Assembly (NCBI RefSeq): GCF_050436995.1
Contig: NC_134758.1
Coordinates: forward strand, 7,130,001 to 7,194,000
From: Anticarsia gemmatalis
Taxonomy: Eukaryota; Arthropoda; Insecta; Lepidoptera; Erebidae
Direction: 5' to 3'
DNA length: 64,000 nucleotides
Part shown: positions 51,173 to 62,118 of the stretch, piece after piece
How positions within the stretch are numbered: position 1 is the first letter of the stretch
How the letters are laid out: each line of letters begins with the position of its first letter
Position numbers and translations under genes: made by a program
The notes under the pieces: model-generated
The model's input: only the letters and a program-made list of their open reading frames with translations
Database searches by the model: none
Told to the model about the DNA's origin: nothing

Positions 51173-53267
51173 CAACATACTTCCTTCAAAAGTATTCACT
51201 ACAAACGACTGCCTCTTTGTTCGTAAAAGTAATGCGTATAAAACATCAGTTCTCAATTACATAACTAAGACTAAAAAGGGAGGATTGTGAGTATCTTATC
51301 GAAGATTTTTAACTATAGGTATAAAATCCTGGTCCATTAAAACTGATATTTATGAACCACTCACAAGTGTATAATAATATATTCATTGTAATAAGAAAAT
51401 CATGATTGGCCATAAATTTTCAAGCTACTGAATCCGGTGGCTAAATTAAAAAACTCATTGGTAGAGTTTTTGTGATGAAGACTGCGAGTAAATTGTTTTA
51501 TAATCAAGTCAATTTGGTTACCTGCTAGCACGTACTAAATTATTATCGGCTTACATATTATAAAGCAGCCGCCTATTTTATGAACTCCTTGACGCGCACC
51601 CAAACAATAAAAACTAGACAAAGGATGAATTCTTAATTAAATTCTGGCAATTGTTCTCCTTTTTTATTATGGATTTAAGCTGTCTGTGTTAACCAAAGCA
51701 TTTAAACATATGTATTATATATACTTAGTGATGCCTAACAATTGTTAGAACTTACTTACTACAACAGACTATTTCTGTTACAACTAACTCGTAATGTGAG
51801 GCTAATGAGAACAGAAACTTTCGTACTAAGTTTTTATTTTAACTTGAGTAACAAATCAGACGCACGCATCATAAAGTCTCAAGTGCTTAATTCATTTGGC
51901 AATAAATTTAGTTTAAAATGCTATACGTGCAGGAGACATGCAGTCACGTAATTTATTTAACGTCAAATATTTTATACATCTTCCATAAGGACGGGGCTCA
52001 ATAAATTGAGCCTTTTTATTGCCCAACATAATCATGCACGAAGTGCATCGCAACCTGCAAGCTTTGTCAAATATGCACAAAAATGTTCTGAGGTTTTTAA
52101 AAGTGTCTTTAACAATTTGTGAGTCTGCATGCGCCGGGCGCTGACCTCAGGTTTTACAATTTGTCCACAACATTCACTGACATGAAAGAAAGATATTATT
52201 ATAATAAGCTGGTCGTTTTACGAACAGTTCACACAAAGACTTGTTGTTTAAGTAAGCCTAGAATAATTTACTTTAATGTAACATAGGTACAAAGTAAACA
52301 TGTTTAAGAGTTGATTTAAATGAACTATTTAGCATTATGTTATTATGTGCATAGGTAAATAACTTATTCAAAGTATTTAAGTTAATAAATTATCAAGGTT
52401 TTCACGGAAACTACTGTAAGAAAAACTATGAAAGTAATTAAGAGCGCGAGGAGTTAGACGCTTAAGTAGATACTTTCAGTAGCAGTCTTAATAAATCAGT
52501 GGAGCAGGAATTGCCTTATGACAGGTGCTTGTGAGAATGTAGGTTTTATTTGGATTTCCTACCTTCGCAAATGGCTCTACCATCGTGTGTTTCACGAGTG
52601 ATATATTGCCGCAACCTAAGTGCTGTTTCCTTAACTACACCTAACTACAATGTGTTTCGTAAAAACCCTTGTGCATTTCAACGAGTTAAAGAAAAATCAC
52701 CAAGCTGTTTGAAGAAGTAACGCTTTGCCACGAAGTGATATAATGAAAACCTTTTTGTAGTAATTATATGAACAAGTAACCTCCAAAATCGTCCCTGATC
52801 TTCTGTCGTTGAAATGATTCACGTGATTTATGGCAAAAAGTGTACCACGCATTTTGTAAAAAAATTACACAATAAAATTATGACGCTATTAACTCCATAT
52901 GCATTATTTTGCTAATCAAGTTGCGATCGTTATCAAAAAGATGTAAATAATAATATATTCTACGATGAATGACGTAACATTATTGAAGTGCAGGTATTAG
53001 CTAGTTAATAGTATATTTCATTCAATGGTTCGATCTTATCTATCTATCTCTATAAATCGTATTATTTATACAGTATGTTTCTTTTCGTTTGTTAAAGGAA
53101 ACTTTGAACATTGTTTAAGATTATAGTCTGGATGTTCTAGATTACTACGTAGAAATTTTATTTTAATAAATTATTACTGTTCTTGTCTCAGGCACTACAA
53201 AGAGCTAATATTTTTTTTTAATCAGAAGGTAATTAAATTTCAATTATAGGTTTTTATTTACTTTCGT

Positions 53268-53427
53268 AGTGTTGGCAGGCCCCCCACAAGATGGACCGAC
53301 GACCTGGTAAGGGTTGCCGGAGTCCGATGGATGAGGGCGGCCCAGGACCGGTCCTATTGGCGCTCGATGGGGGAGGCCTTTGTCCAGCAGTGGACGGTTC
53401 CCGGCTGAGATGATGATGATGATGATG
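53268..53427 (+). mobile_element. 5'-truncated LINE (RTE-like) 3' end with 12-bp target-site duplication
   Basis: Codons 53274-53408 read GRPPTRWTDDLVRVAGVRWM and continue to QQWTVPG followed by TGA, the C-terminus of reverse transcriptase from a LINE family common in Lepidoptera. An (ATG)n tail follows at 53410-53429. The 12-mer ATTTACTTTCGT occurs at 53256-53267 and again at 53428-53439, a target-site duplication that overlaps the end of the tail. The frame is intact, so the insertion is fairly recent. Confidence 0.88.
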
Positions 53428-54528
53428 ATTTACTTTCGTGTTTAATAAAACTGCCCTAAAGATGGCATGCCTTTTTTATAAAAGTCTTGGATTGGTAATG
53501 GTTCTTTTTCAACTTTTGCAATGACAAAACGAGTGAATATGAATAAGATAATAAAAACAACAACCTGTATGAAAAGATAATACAATTCACATCAGATAAT
53601 TAAATTCTCTGCATTCCTCTTTACATATCGTCGGATAACATAATGTGAAGATTTCGTAAGTGCTGGTGAAATCGGTGGCAATGGCCAGCAGGGGCGCCGG
53701 GCGACGCCCCGGGTGCATTGTACACTGTGGTGCATCGAATGCATCGTGCAGCTCTCCCCCCGCGCCCCTCACCCCGCGCACCGCCCCCTCTCACCCCACA
53801 CTCGGTACATCAATTCACTCTTCGCGAATAATCCGTGCATTGACGTCGCACTCATAATCTCAAAGTTTGTACATCGACGTGCAATGTGCACTCAGTGCCA
53901 ATACTCGCAATATGCACAGGGGGAACTAAACCGACGTTGACCATCTCATTCGAAACTTTTACGAGCTCTCAAACGAAACGACAACACATAACTGGATGAA
54001 TTTTAAGAATAAAATATCGGACAACAGTGAGACGAATTCGCAAAGCAAACCACTATAGTAGATGGATGCATTGTAAAAAACCCTTTTTGATAAATTTAAA
54101 ACATTGTACAGGTAATGCATCTTAACATTTTGTACATAAAAGCAGTAATTCTGTGATTGTCTGACAGCGTTCTAGAATTTGCAAAACTTAACGCATGTAC
54201 CTACACCAAGGACTTTTTTAATTGTTATTTAGCTAATCATGGTGAAGCCCTTACTTTGTTTATCAGAGGGATATGGGACCATGTCCTTAATTTAACTATA
54301 ACAAAACTACCAGTAAATAAAAACAACAATAATTTATTTATTTTCTAAGTCCTTACAATATTATCCGCAACTTTTGATTACGAAAGAACAGAAGCATAGC
54401 TAGTTGAACTTTTTATTATTATGTTTACGAAGTGTGAGGTTGTGGGCCATTAAATTCGCGACTACAATGGTGCGTGAATAGTACGTGCCGTAAGCGAAGC
54501 ATTCGCGCTTCACATTCGGACCGGAGAC

Positions 54529-54590
54529 GCGGCCTTCCTGAAGAGCCTTCAGTCTGACGCGACACCCATCTAGACGTCTGGCCTACCGCC
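54529..54590 (+). promoter_or_regulatory. Composite palindromic block, copy 1
   Basis: It contains CCTGAAGAGCCTTCAG, then TGACGCGAC, then ATCTAGACGTCTGGC and CTACC. It aligns over about 60 bases with 59255-59320. The GTCTAGAC site is changed at one base here (ATCTAGAC at 54568), but AGACGTCT (54572-54579) is kept. Confidence 0.6.
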
Positions 54591-55249
54591 TGGCGCAATA
54601 TTAACCTGCCCGAGACTGGTTCCGATGCAACTTTTATTTTCCTTATACAATGTTGTAAATGTCGAAATGATATTTAACGTATGCCACTTTTACATTTACA
54701 CAGCAATACAGCTTTTAAAGTAAAACCATATTAGGTATTAAGCAAACTTAAACGGATGTATGTTTTGTCAATCACCTTGAGACATTCTCTTTCTTAAAAA
54801 TAATATAAATCTCTGTTCATAATTAATTTTTAATAATAATATAATACTTAATATGAGTGCTGACTTTTTACAGAAGGTAGAGCTCTATGCTGATAGCTCT
54901 ATTGGCTAGATTTATATTTTAATTGATTACTATATTGCGTCATCGCATGTCTGCATATCTTTACCTAGGTACATGTGTGTAGAACGATTTGTGAAATCTG
55001 TAGTTCTTATTTGTAACAATGCAAACTAGTAGGTCACGCCAATTTATGCCAGACAATAATGATAGCATTATATGAATTATCTCACAAATTGTATAGTCCA
55101 TTGTCAACCTTCTGTAACAAGTGTAACGTAATTCAAATAATTGCGAACGTTTGAATAGTATAATCTACGTGGAACGAATCGGTGGACCGCTAACTGAAAT
55201 CGGTACCGCTGTGCAAACTCGCACGTAGATCGGTTTATGACAGTAGAGT

Positions 55250-55500
55250 GAAGCGTGCGCCGTGTTTCGTGGTGACGCATCAATAAATCCGTGTCGAGAC
55301 AAGGTCGGGGCGAGGGCGCGGGCCTAGTTCACGCCGCAGCCGCCGCCGCCAGCGCCACACAGCAGACAGACAGCGAGCGCGTGAGTCAGCGAGAGTCGCG
55401 CGTCGTGTCGCGCTACCACCGTCTGCGCCGCCACCGCGCCGCGTCGGCCGCTGTCCTCCACATCGTTGCACAAAGCACCAAATCACCAAATTGACTCGAC
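55250..55500 (+). promoter_or_regulatory. CpG-rich island, candidate promoter or non-coding first exon
   Basis: This is the most GC-rich block of the right half, with many CG dinucleotides, a run of GCCGCC repeats and CAGACAGACAG. At 55381 a splice-donor consensus GTGAGT follows GCGAGCGC. Overlapping open frames on both strands arise from base composition. It may be the start of an unrecognised transcript. Confidence 0.3.
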
Positions 55501-58500
55501 CTCTGACACCGGAGAACCACCTGACTGCAACGTAGTCACATGATCATCACTCACGACTACACGCATCGCCCACGAAGCCAAATTCTATATTTTCTATCTT
55601 GCCTTATTAATTACAATCATAAAGATAACAAACTCATTATGTAAGGTTATTATTAGGTTGCCTTGACCTCGAAATACATATTCCTCATTAACGTAAAAAG
55701 TACGGTCGAAAATCTGTCTACATACTTATCTCAGAAACAATTTCAAAGGTTTGAAGCCTGAAAACCAGGAAGCTGTCGACATTCAGTTTCAACCATAAAT
55801 ATATTATATGATATATTATAGAAACATATGTATATTACACGTGTTATCTCCCATGCAATCTTCTGCTGTTGTTATACTTAGTTGGGTTACCTTGTTTCCT
55901 ATTCAAAATCTTGCCTTTCATATCAGTGACAACGGTTGACAGTCACGAATCTCTCTGATAAACGTTGAAACTTGGCATAAAAGATAAATAAATGTATATT
56001 TCTGCAAATTATTATGAAGTGCAGCATACAAAGTATTATTTTATCAAATCTTGATACTTTTAAGTACAATATAGAAAAAGATAGAACAGTTGTTAAAGTG
56101 AACAATGATTAAAAGTAATAAATTAAATGCATTTTTTAATTACTAAGGCCTCTTGCTCTACGTATGATGACTGAGAAGAATGCGACAAACAAGGTGCAGT
56201 GCACTAGTAATTTGATCAAGCTTGCATTCTAGTAGTGAATATTAGACAGACAATTCTACTAATTTTGTAACTGAAAATTATAATTCGCCAAAATGAGATG
56301 GATGTGCCTGCATTAATGTTTGGAAGAAGTCACGAGATCCACTCTAGGTCGAGATGATATTCAATCGTATTTAATTATGACTCTCATTGACCCTCAGATA
56401 AGCTCAGAGTTTTAGACAAATTTAGTATTTTAATTATTGCACAATTGCTCATATGTACAAGGCAGAAATCTATGATAAGTTATGTACATTTAAACAAACG
56501 ATCGTAATTCGTAAATTACTAACATCTATTATTAACTACGGTTTGGAATAACTTCATGAAAGTTTAAACCCTCAAGTGTGTAATAAATTAGACATATTCA
56601 TCACACAAGGCTTCGCGGTGAAACTTTCCATAGCCACATCACGTAATATTTATGACAAATCTCATATTTGTCTAACAACATTTACAGTTTACCGCAAAAA
56701 CATTAATTTAACATTTAAACTGCTTGAAATCGTACACTCATCATGCTGTGGAAGTTGGCAAATAAAACGTGCTGACCTTTGATTTATTAATACATGTTTT
56801 ATCAATGTAAGGTACCGGTGATTACCCAAATATTTAATATTAACTTAATAATGTAACGAACTTTAATAATTGCGTAGTACATCAGTATAATCGCTAAGTC
56901 TGCTGACATTAATTACAATGTCTAATAGGAAACGAATTGGGTCATATTTTGACGTCTTCGACACAAAATAACCTTCGACGTTGTTCATCACGGCTAAAGT
57001 CGGCTACGTCGATAAATGTCGTTACTGCAATTCATGTAAATGAATCGACAACTAATCATATTTTATAGTACGAATAGTACTACTCTAATTTCTGCATTTA
57101 TTTGTCGTCATATTATTAACATAAATGAAGTGTATCGAGGCAGACATTAAAGAAAGTTATCTATAAACTCACACGAACCTTACGACTCTACACAGATCGT
57201 AAGATAAAAAATATTGATCGATAAATTCGGTTTAATGAGAATTTATTATATCGAATAAATATAGATGAGCCACGACATTCTATAAATAATAACAGTAGGT
57301 ACGCGTTCTGCGCGACACATATACATAGCGTTTGTCGGGCGATACGTGATTATCTTGTACACCAGTACTGCTGTTATCTGCAAAAGCGCCGATAGCACTT
57401 GATACGCTTCGTTTGCACACTGTTTCAGCTTGTCTGGGCAAATGTTTGTTTAGTTATGTTATGCTCTGTCTATTCGCTAATGAGGTCAGCGTCACCTTTT
57501 GTAATAGCTAGTGGAAAAATTGGAACCTATCCTGTTACTTTACCCGACTACATTTTTTACTTACAATGACAAGATAATGCAATAGTGTATCAACGATTTT
57601 TTATATGTAAAAGGATAAAATGTCATTATTAGAATAAATGATTAAAAAGTCAATATTCAAATGTTTTACATTAATTAAAAAATATGTGTATTAACTGCAT
57701 CTATTAACAGCTGCTCCTGCATAAATACAACATTTTTTATATTTATGAGCTTGCTATTACTTTGTGTCTTGAATATTTATATGCAAACGTGTATCATCGT
57801 ATGTAATAGTGGGATATTAATATACATTCTGTCAGTTATACAGTGGGTAAATCAGTTAGTAGGCATTGGAATTAACAAAATCAACTATAGAAAGCAGTAA
57901 CGCCTGTAGACAAGATATTATTTGTCAATACTTGACTTGTAATGTTCTGTTTATGTACTTTTGGATATGAAATAATATTGGATGGCACCAGATTAGATAT
58001 GAGCAGTCTTTCACGTTCCAATGTGACATACAAGATAAGAATACTTCAAGTTGTCTAGGTATGTAGTGTTGTTTTCATACTAAAAGGACTTTGGATATCG
58101 TCAACACTTCATGAATTTCGCGAACTCAGGTATATTGGTGATGTTAAACTTGTTATAAAAGTCAGCTATATTTACACCTAGAATTTCGTCTTGTATATTT
58201 CTATGACATGTAGGATATGGTTTACCCTAGTTATATATATTTGTGTCGTATATTCCATGTCTGGTTTAATGAATGCTGAAGTAGTCATTCTGTGATTGTA
58301 ATATGACGTTAACAGAATATAGATGACATGCATCTGTTGTTTGTTGCACAAGTTGGAACTAGGGCATTGCATCATCGTAATCCGCTTGTCGCTTACGACA
58401 CCCAAGGGAAATGATAGGATGGCATAAGTACGTGAACCTACTTGTACTGTACACATCGTTTGCGCAATGTTTAATGCAATACAATACGACATATTGTACG

Positions 58501-59254
58501 AGATACCGATCAAGGATGCAACCGGTTATTTAATTTGTCGAGACTTAATGGTAAACGTACCATTATTTTTAATTAAATCAAGTAGACTTGGCTGTAGAGT
58601 ATGCAAATATTTGTAGTCGCTACTTGTTCACGCAAGTAAAAAATAACCGCTTTTGCGTAAAAGTATGTAAATGAACCAGACTGACAGCCGTTATTGATTA
58701 TCATGATGCAATTTGTGACCACTACAAATACAAATGCTCGGTTAGTATTGTAAGTGAATTTGCACAAGAAGTATTTTTTAATAACATTCAATAAAACTTT
58801 TGCAGCAATCTTTTATTCAGAAGATTATTTATGTGATAACAATCTGTCTTCTCATCGGACCAACGTTTAAAACTTGTATAAACCCACTTTATTGCTCTGC
58901 TGTAAGTCGGCTGCTGATTCAACAGCTCCTCAAAAGTCTAACGTAAAAAATAGTTTGACCTAATTAAAGAGGTGAAGTTTTATATACTTTAAGGTCGACT
59001 GCCTGACTACTGACAAGCATATTTTAGATATAATCATTTTTATAATAAATTGCGTTCTAAGTTATATTTGTACACCAAATATGAGATTTTTATTTCGAAA
59101 ACGTTACACAACGTAACTGAGGAGGGATACGTAATGAGATTATATTTTTATTGTACGCTTAGTTAGGTAGATCATATTATGTGTGTGAAGTGTACCGTAT
59201 ATAGGCAAGTTCGGGAGGGCGCGGGCGGCGGCAGCGATGGGGAGAGGAATTTTG

Positions 59255-59320
59255 GCGGCCTTCCTGAAGAGCCTTCAGGTGACGCGACGGGCCGTCTAGA
59301 CGTCTGGCGCCTACCATGTG
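59255..59320 (+). promoter_or_regulatory. Composite palindromic block, copy 2
   Basis: It contains CCTGAAGAGCCTTCAG, TGACGCGAC, and three overlapping or adjacent palindromes: GTCTAGAC (59294-59301), AGACGTCT (59298-59305) and GGCGCC (59306-59311), then CTACC. GTCTAGAC and GGCGCC are both described Smad-binding sequences. Confidence 0.6.
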
Positions 59321-61113
59321 TCGCAAGCCGCATATTCGCATTCACGTGACTTAATTGTCACGACACTTGATGTCGATCTCCGATCAAATGTGTATAACAA
59401 TTCATTTCCACTGCGACGTCCAATTGTAATTTAGGTTAGTATTGTTGTTCTGGAAATAGGAATAGCTTCAACAAGTACCTAACTAAATGTCATCGAAAGA
59501 ACTTAAATAAATATCTACGAAAAAAGTTCAGAGACAATTATCATAGGCAGCCTGTAAATATTTTTCATAAAAAAAATTTTATTATATACTTACAGAATTT
59601 CTAACCCTGCTTACTTTAGTAATTGAAACAAAATCTACTGTTATAACCCGTTTACTTAATTCAAAACAAAATAATGTCATGATATTAAATAGTAGTTACC
59701 TGAAACCGTAAGCTGAGCTAATCTCGCAGTTGGGAGTTCAACGTAGAGGCTTTCAGCAAAACAGGCAGTTGAAGATTTAGCATAAGTCAATGCCTTTGGG
59801 AGGCAGCCTTCCGACTATGGGGTTTACACTGCGAAAGTTACCTGTAATTATGTTTTCTAGGCGAATCAAATTATTATGTTATTGGAAAGCAATCAGATAT
59901 TTCTGTGTGACAAAAAAAATACCGTTTTTACACACAGACGGCACATTAAAGTAAAAGTAATGAATAAAGTTTTCGAAGTCACGTTGAAAATATATTTTTA
60001 TGTAATGGTAATGATGAATGTAGACATCAATTTAAAAGTAATTATTTATGAAATTTAGTATGCCATAGAGCTATTAACGGAATGTGATTTCGACTGGTAT
60101 TTCTATTGTAACTATTATGTTGGTAGACACATTTTTCTCAGGCAACGAAGCGTATCGTCTGGCTAGATTCTCTACGGCGAGCGAGGGCGAAAGCGGATAC
60201 TCCACAGTCTCTGCAGGAAGTAGATTATTTAGACAAAGGTGGGACTAAACCACTGTTTTATTGCACTCTGTATTCAAATTTAGACCATAAACCAAGTTTA
60301 TTTATTGTTTTTCATGCAACACGAAGTTTCAATTGAATGTTAAAAACCAAAATCCTATTTATATTTTGATATTACCTATCTTACTTTTTCGTAGTCGTCG
60401 TTAAGTCCGCGATGTCTTAGTAAAATTTATGCAAAGCTACTCCTAAAATCTTTTTAATAAGCAATTAGGGCATTAGGATCTTAAAAGGCTTCAATGGAAC
60501 TTGAAACCGTTATCTGGGATTTAAATAAAAAACTTAACAAACTAGAAAAGTGAGAGACTACATAATGTGATATCGATGGTTTCATATTGATAATATTTGT
60601 ACAGAATGTATGAGGACACACACACACTTTTTTCGGAATATTCCTTTTTTCGCCATGTTGACTCAATTGTTATCATTTCCGTTGTTTCGAAATCAACGTA
60701 TGCTAATTATCTCAACGCATGCAGTCTTATTTACTAATGAGTTCTACCTACTGTTCATAGATACCATTATACTACAAAAGACGCGAGTGTCGTTGTAAAT
60801 TGATACCCATTCTTTTTGGCAAGTGAATATGAATGAAGGAACGCGGGACGTTATCTCGGCCAGGGCCGTCTCTGCTTCCTTACCTATTCACCAGCTGGTC
60901 ACAATGACCGTGACACTACAGAATGAGACAACGGTTTAGTGAAGCTCTGCACTCGATGTCCGTACACGCGTCAATTTGTAAATGTTACTTACCTGACATT
61001 GAAATGTTGTCATGCCTGTTTCTAGTTTTATAAACTACATTTTCAGTGTTTAGTCTTTTGTTATTGTTACATTTCTTTCATTTCCGGAAATTGTCTTTGG
61101 TATAAAATAATCT

Positions 61114-61121
61114 GTCTAGAC
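61114..61121. promoter_or_regulatory. GTCTAGAC palindrome
   Basis: Exact copy extended to TGTCTAGACA, in AT-rich context. Confidence 0.4.
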
Positions 61122-61373
61122 ATGAGGACTTTATTAATAACCATAAACATTGATTAATATTCGCCGAAATACTTCAAGCTATAGCATGCATATTTGAAAT
61201 GAAAACAAGAGCGTTCAGCCTGACATCCGCGTTTTGATTGATTAATAACAATAGTCCATCCAAAGTGCAAACTTTCGCATTATGATTTGGAGAGTTAGTG
61301 GCGAGGTGCATTCGTAGAGTGCATTGTAATGCTCAGCCTTGTATCGTTTACTATTTCGCGGTGAAGTCAGCAC

Positions 61374-61381
61374 GTCTAGAC
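61374..61381. promoter_or_regulatory. GTCTAGAC palindrome in a GC island
   Basis: The context is CACGTCTAGACAGGTGCGG, followed by GAGCGGCCACCATTGCGCGCC. The CACGTCT and CAGGTG flanks add E-box-like cores. Confidence 0.45.
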
Positions 61382-61994
61382 AGGTGCGGCGGTTTCTTCG
61401 AGCGGCCACCATTGCGCGCCAGCCGCAAGGTAATGTGAATGTTAAATTGACCGCGACGCATTATTTATGTGAAGAGCGCCTCGTTTGTCTCTAATTGTGC
61501 AATCATTTATTCTAACTGCCTACAAATGTGTTATGGTAAGCAAATGAAAGTAAGTCAGCGTAAACGTGCTCATGTACACACGATACTGTATCATGGAAGG
61601 TTTTTACATTGATTGAAAACCGTGTGTAACCGACACCACACACCCCTGGTAGCAAACGGTGATAGGTCTAGGGAATAAGACATGGTGGCAAACGCCAGTG
61701 ACTAAACCCAGGTCTATGAATAGAATGGAACATAGACGACCATCGATGCCAACAAAGAACGGACATGTGCGTAATAGGGGACGGACGGACGATGTTGAAA
61801 TCGCTTGATTCTATGCAACACAGTGAGGAGAGTAAGTTACGAAAATGGTCACCTCGCTGTCGGCCTATGCATTGGGTACAATGCATAAAGCGGCTCTAAA
61901 TAAGAATCTGAATTCATTTTATTATGTCTTGTTGTACGATGTCGAAGGGTGTAAGATATTTGAGTAGCAAAAGGATACGTCACACAATAAAAAA

Positions 61995-62118
61995 TAAATT
62001 TAACTCATTACCATTACATGTCCCACTGCTGGGCAAGGGTCTCCTCCCGTAATGAGGGAGGGGTTAGGCCTTGAGTCCACTACGCTGGCCAAGTGCGGGT
62101 TGGGGACTTTGCATGCCC
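61995..62118 (-). repeat. Lepidopteran SINE/LINE-tail repeat fragment
   Basis: TGTCCCACTGCTGGGCAAGG, then CTCCTCCCGTAATGAGGGAG, GGGTTAGGCC and GTCCACTACGCTGGCCAAGT form a repeat I recognise as very common in moth and butterfly genomes. The element reads in the minus direction. Confidence 0.7.

Noticed and set aside
58178..58513. 111-codon minus-strand frame
   Set aside because: No domain, no splice context, mixed composition; length is within chance for AT-rich DNA of this size.
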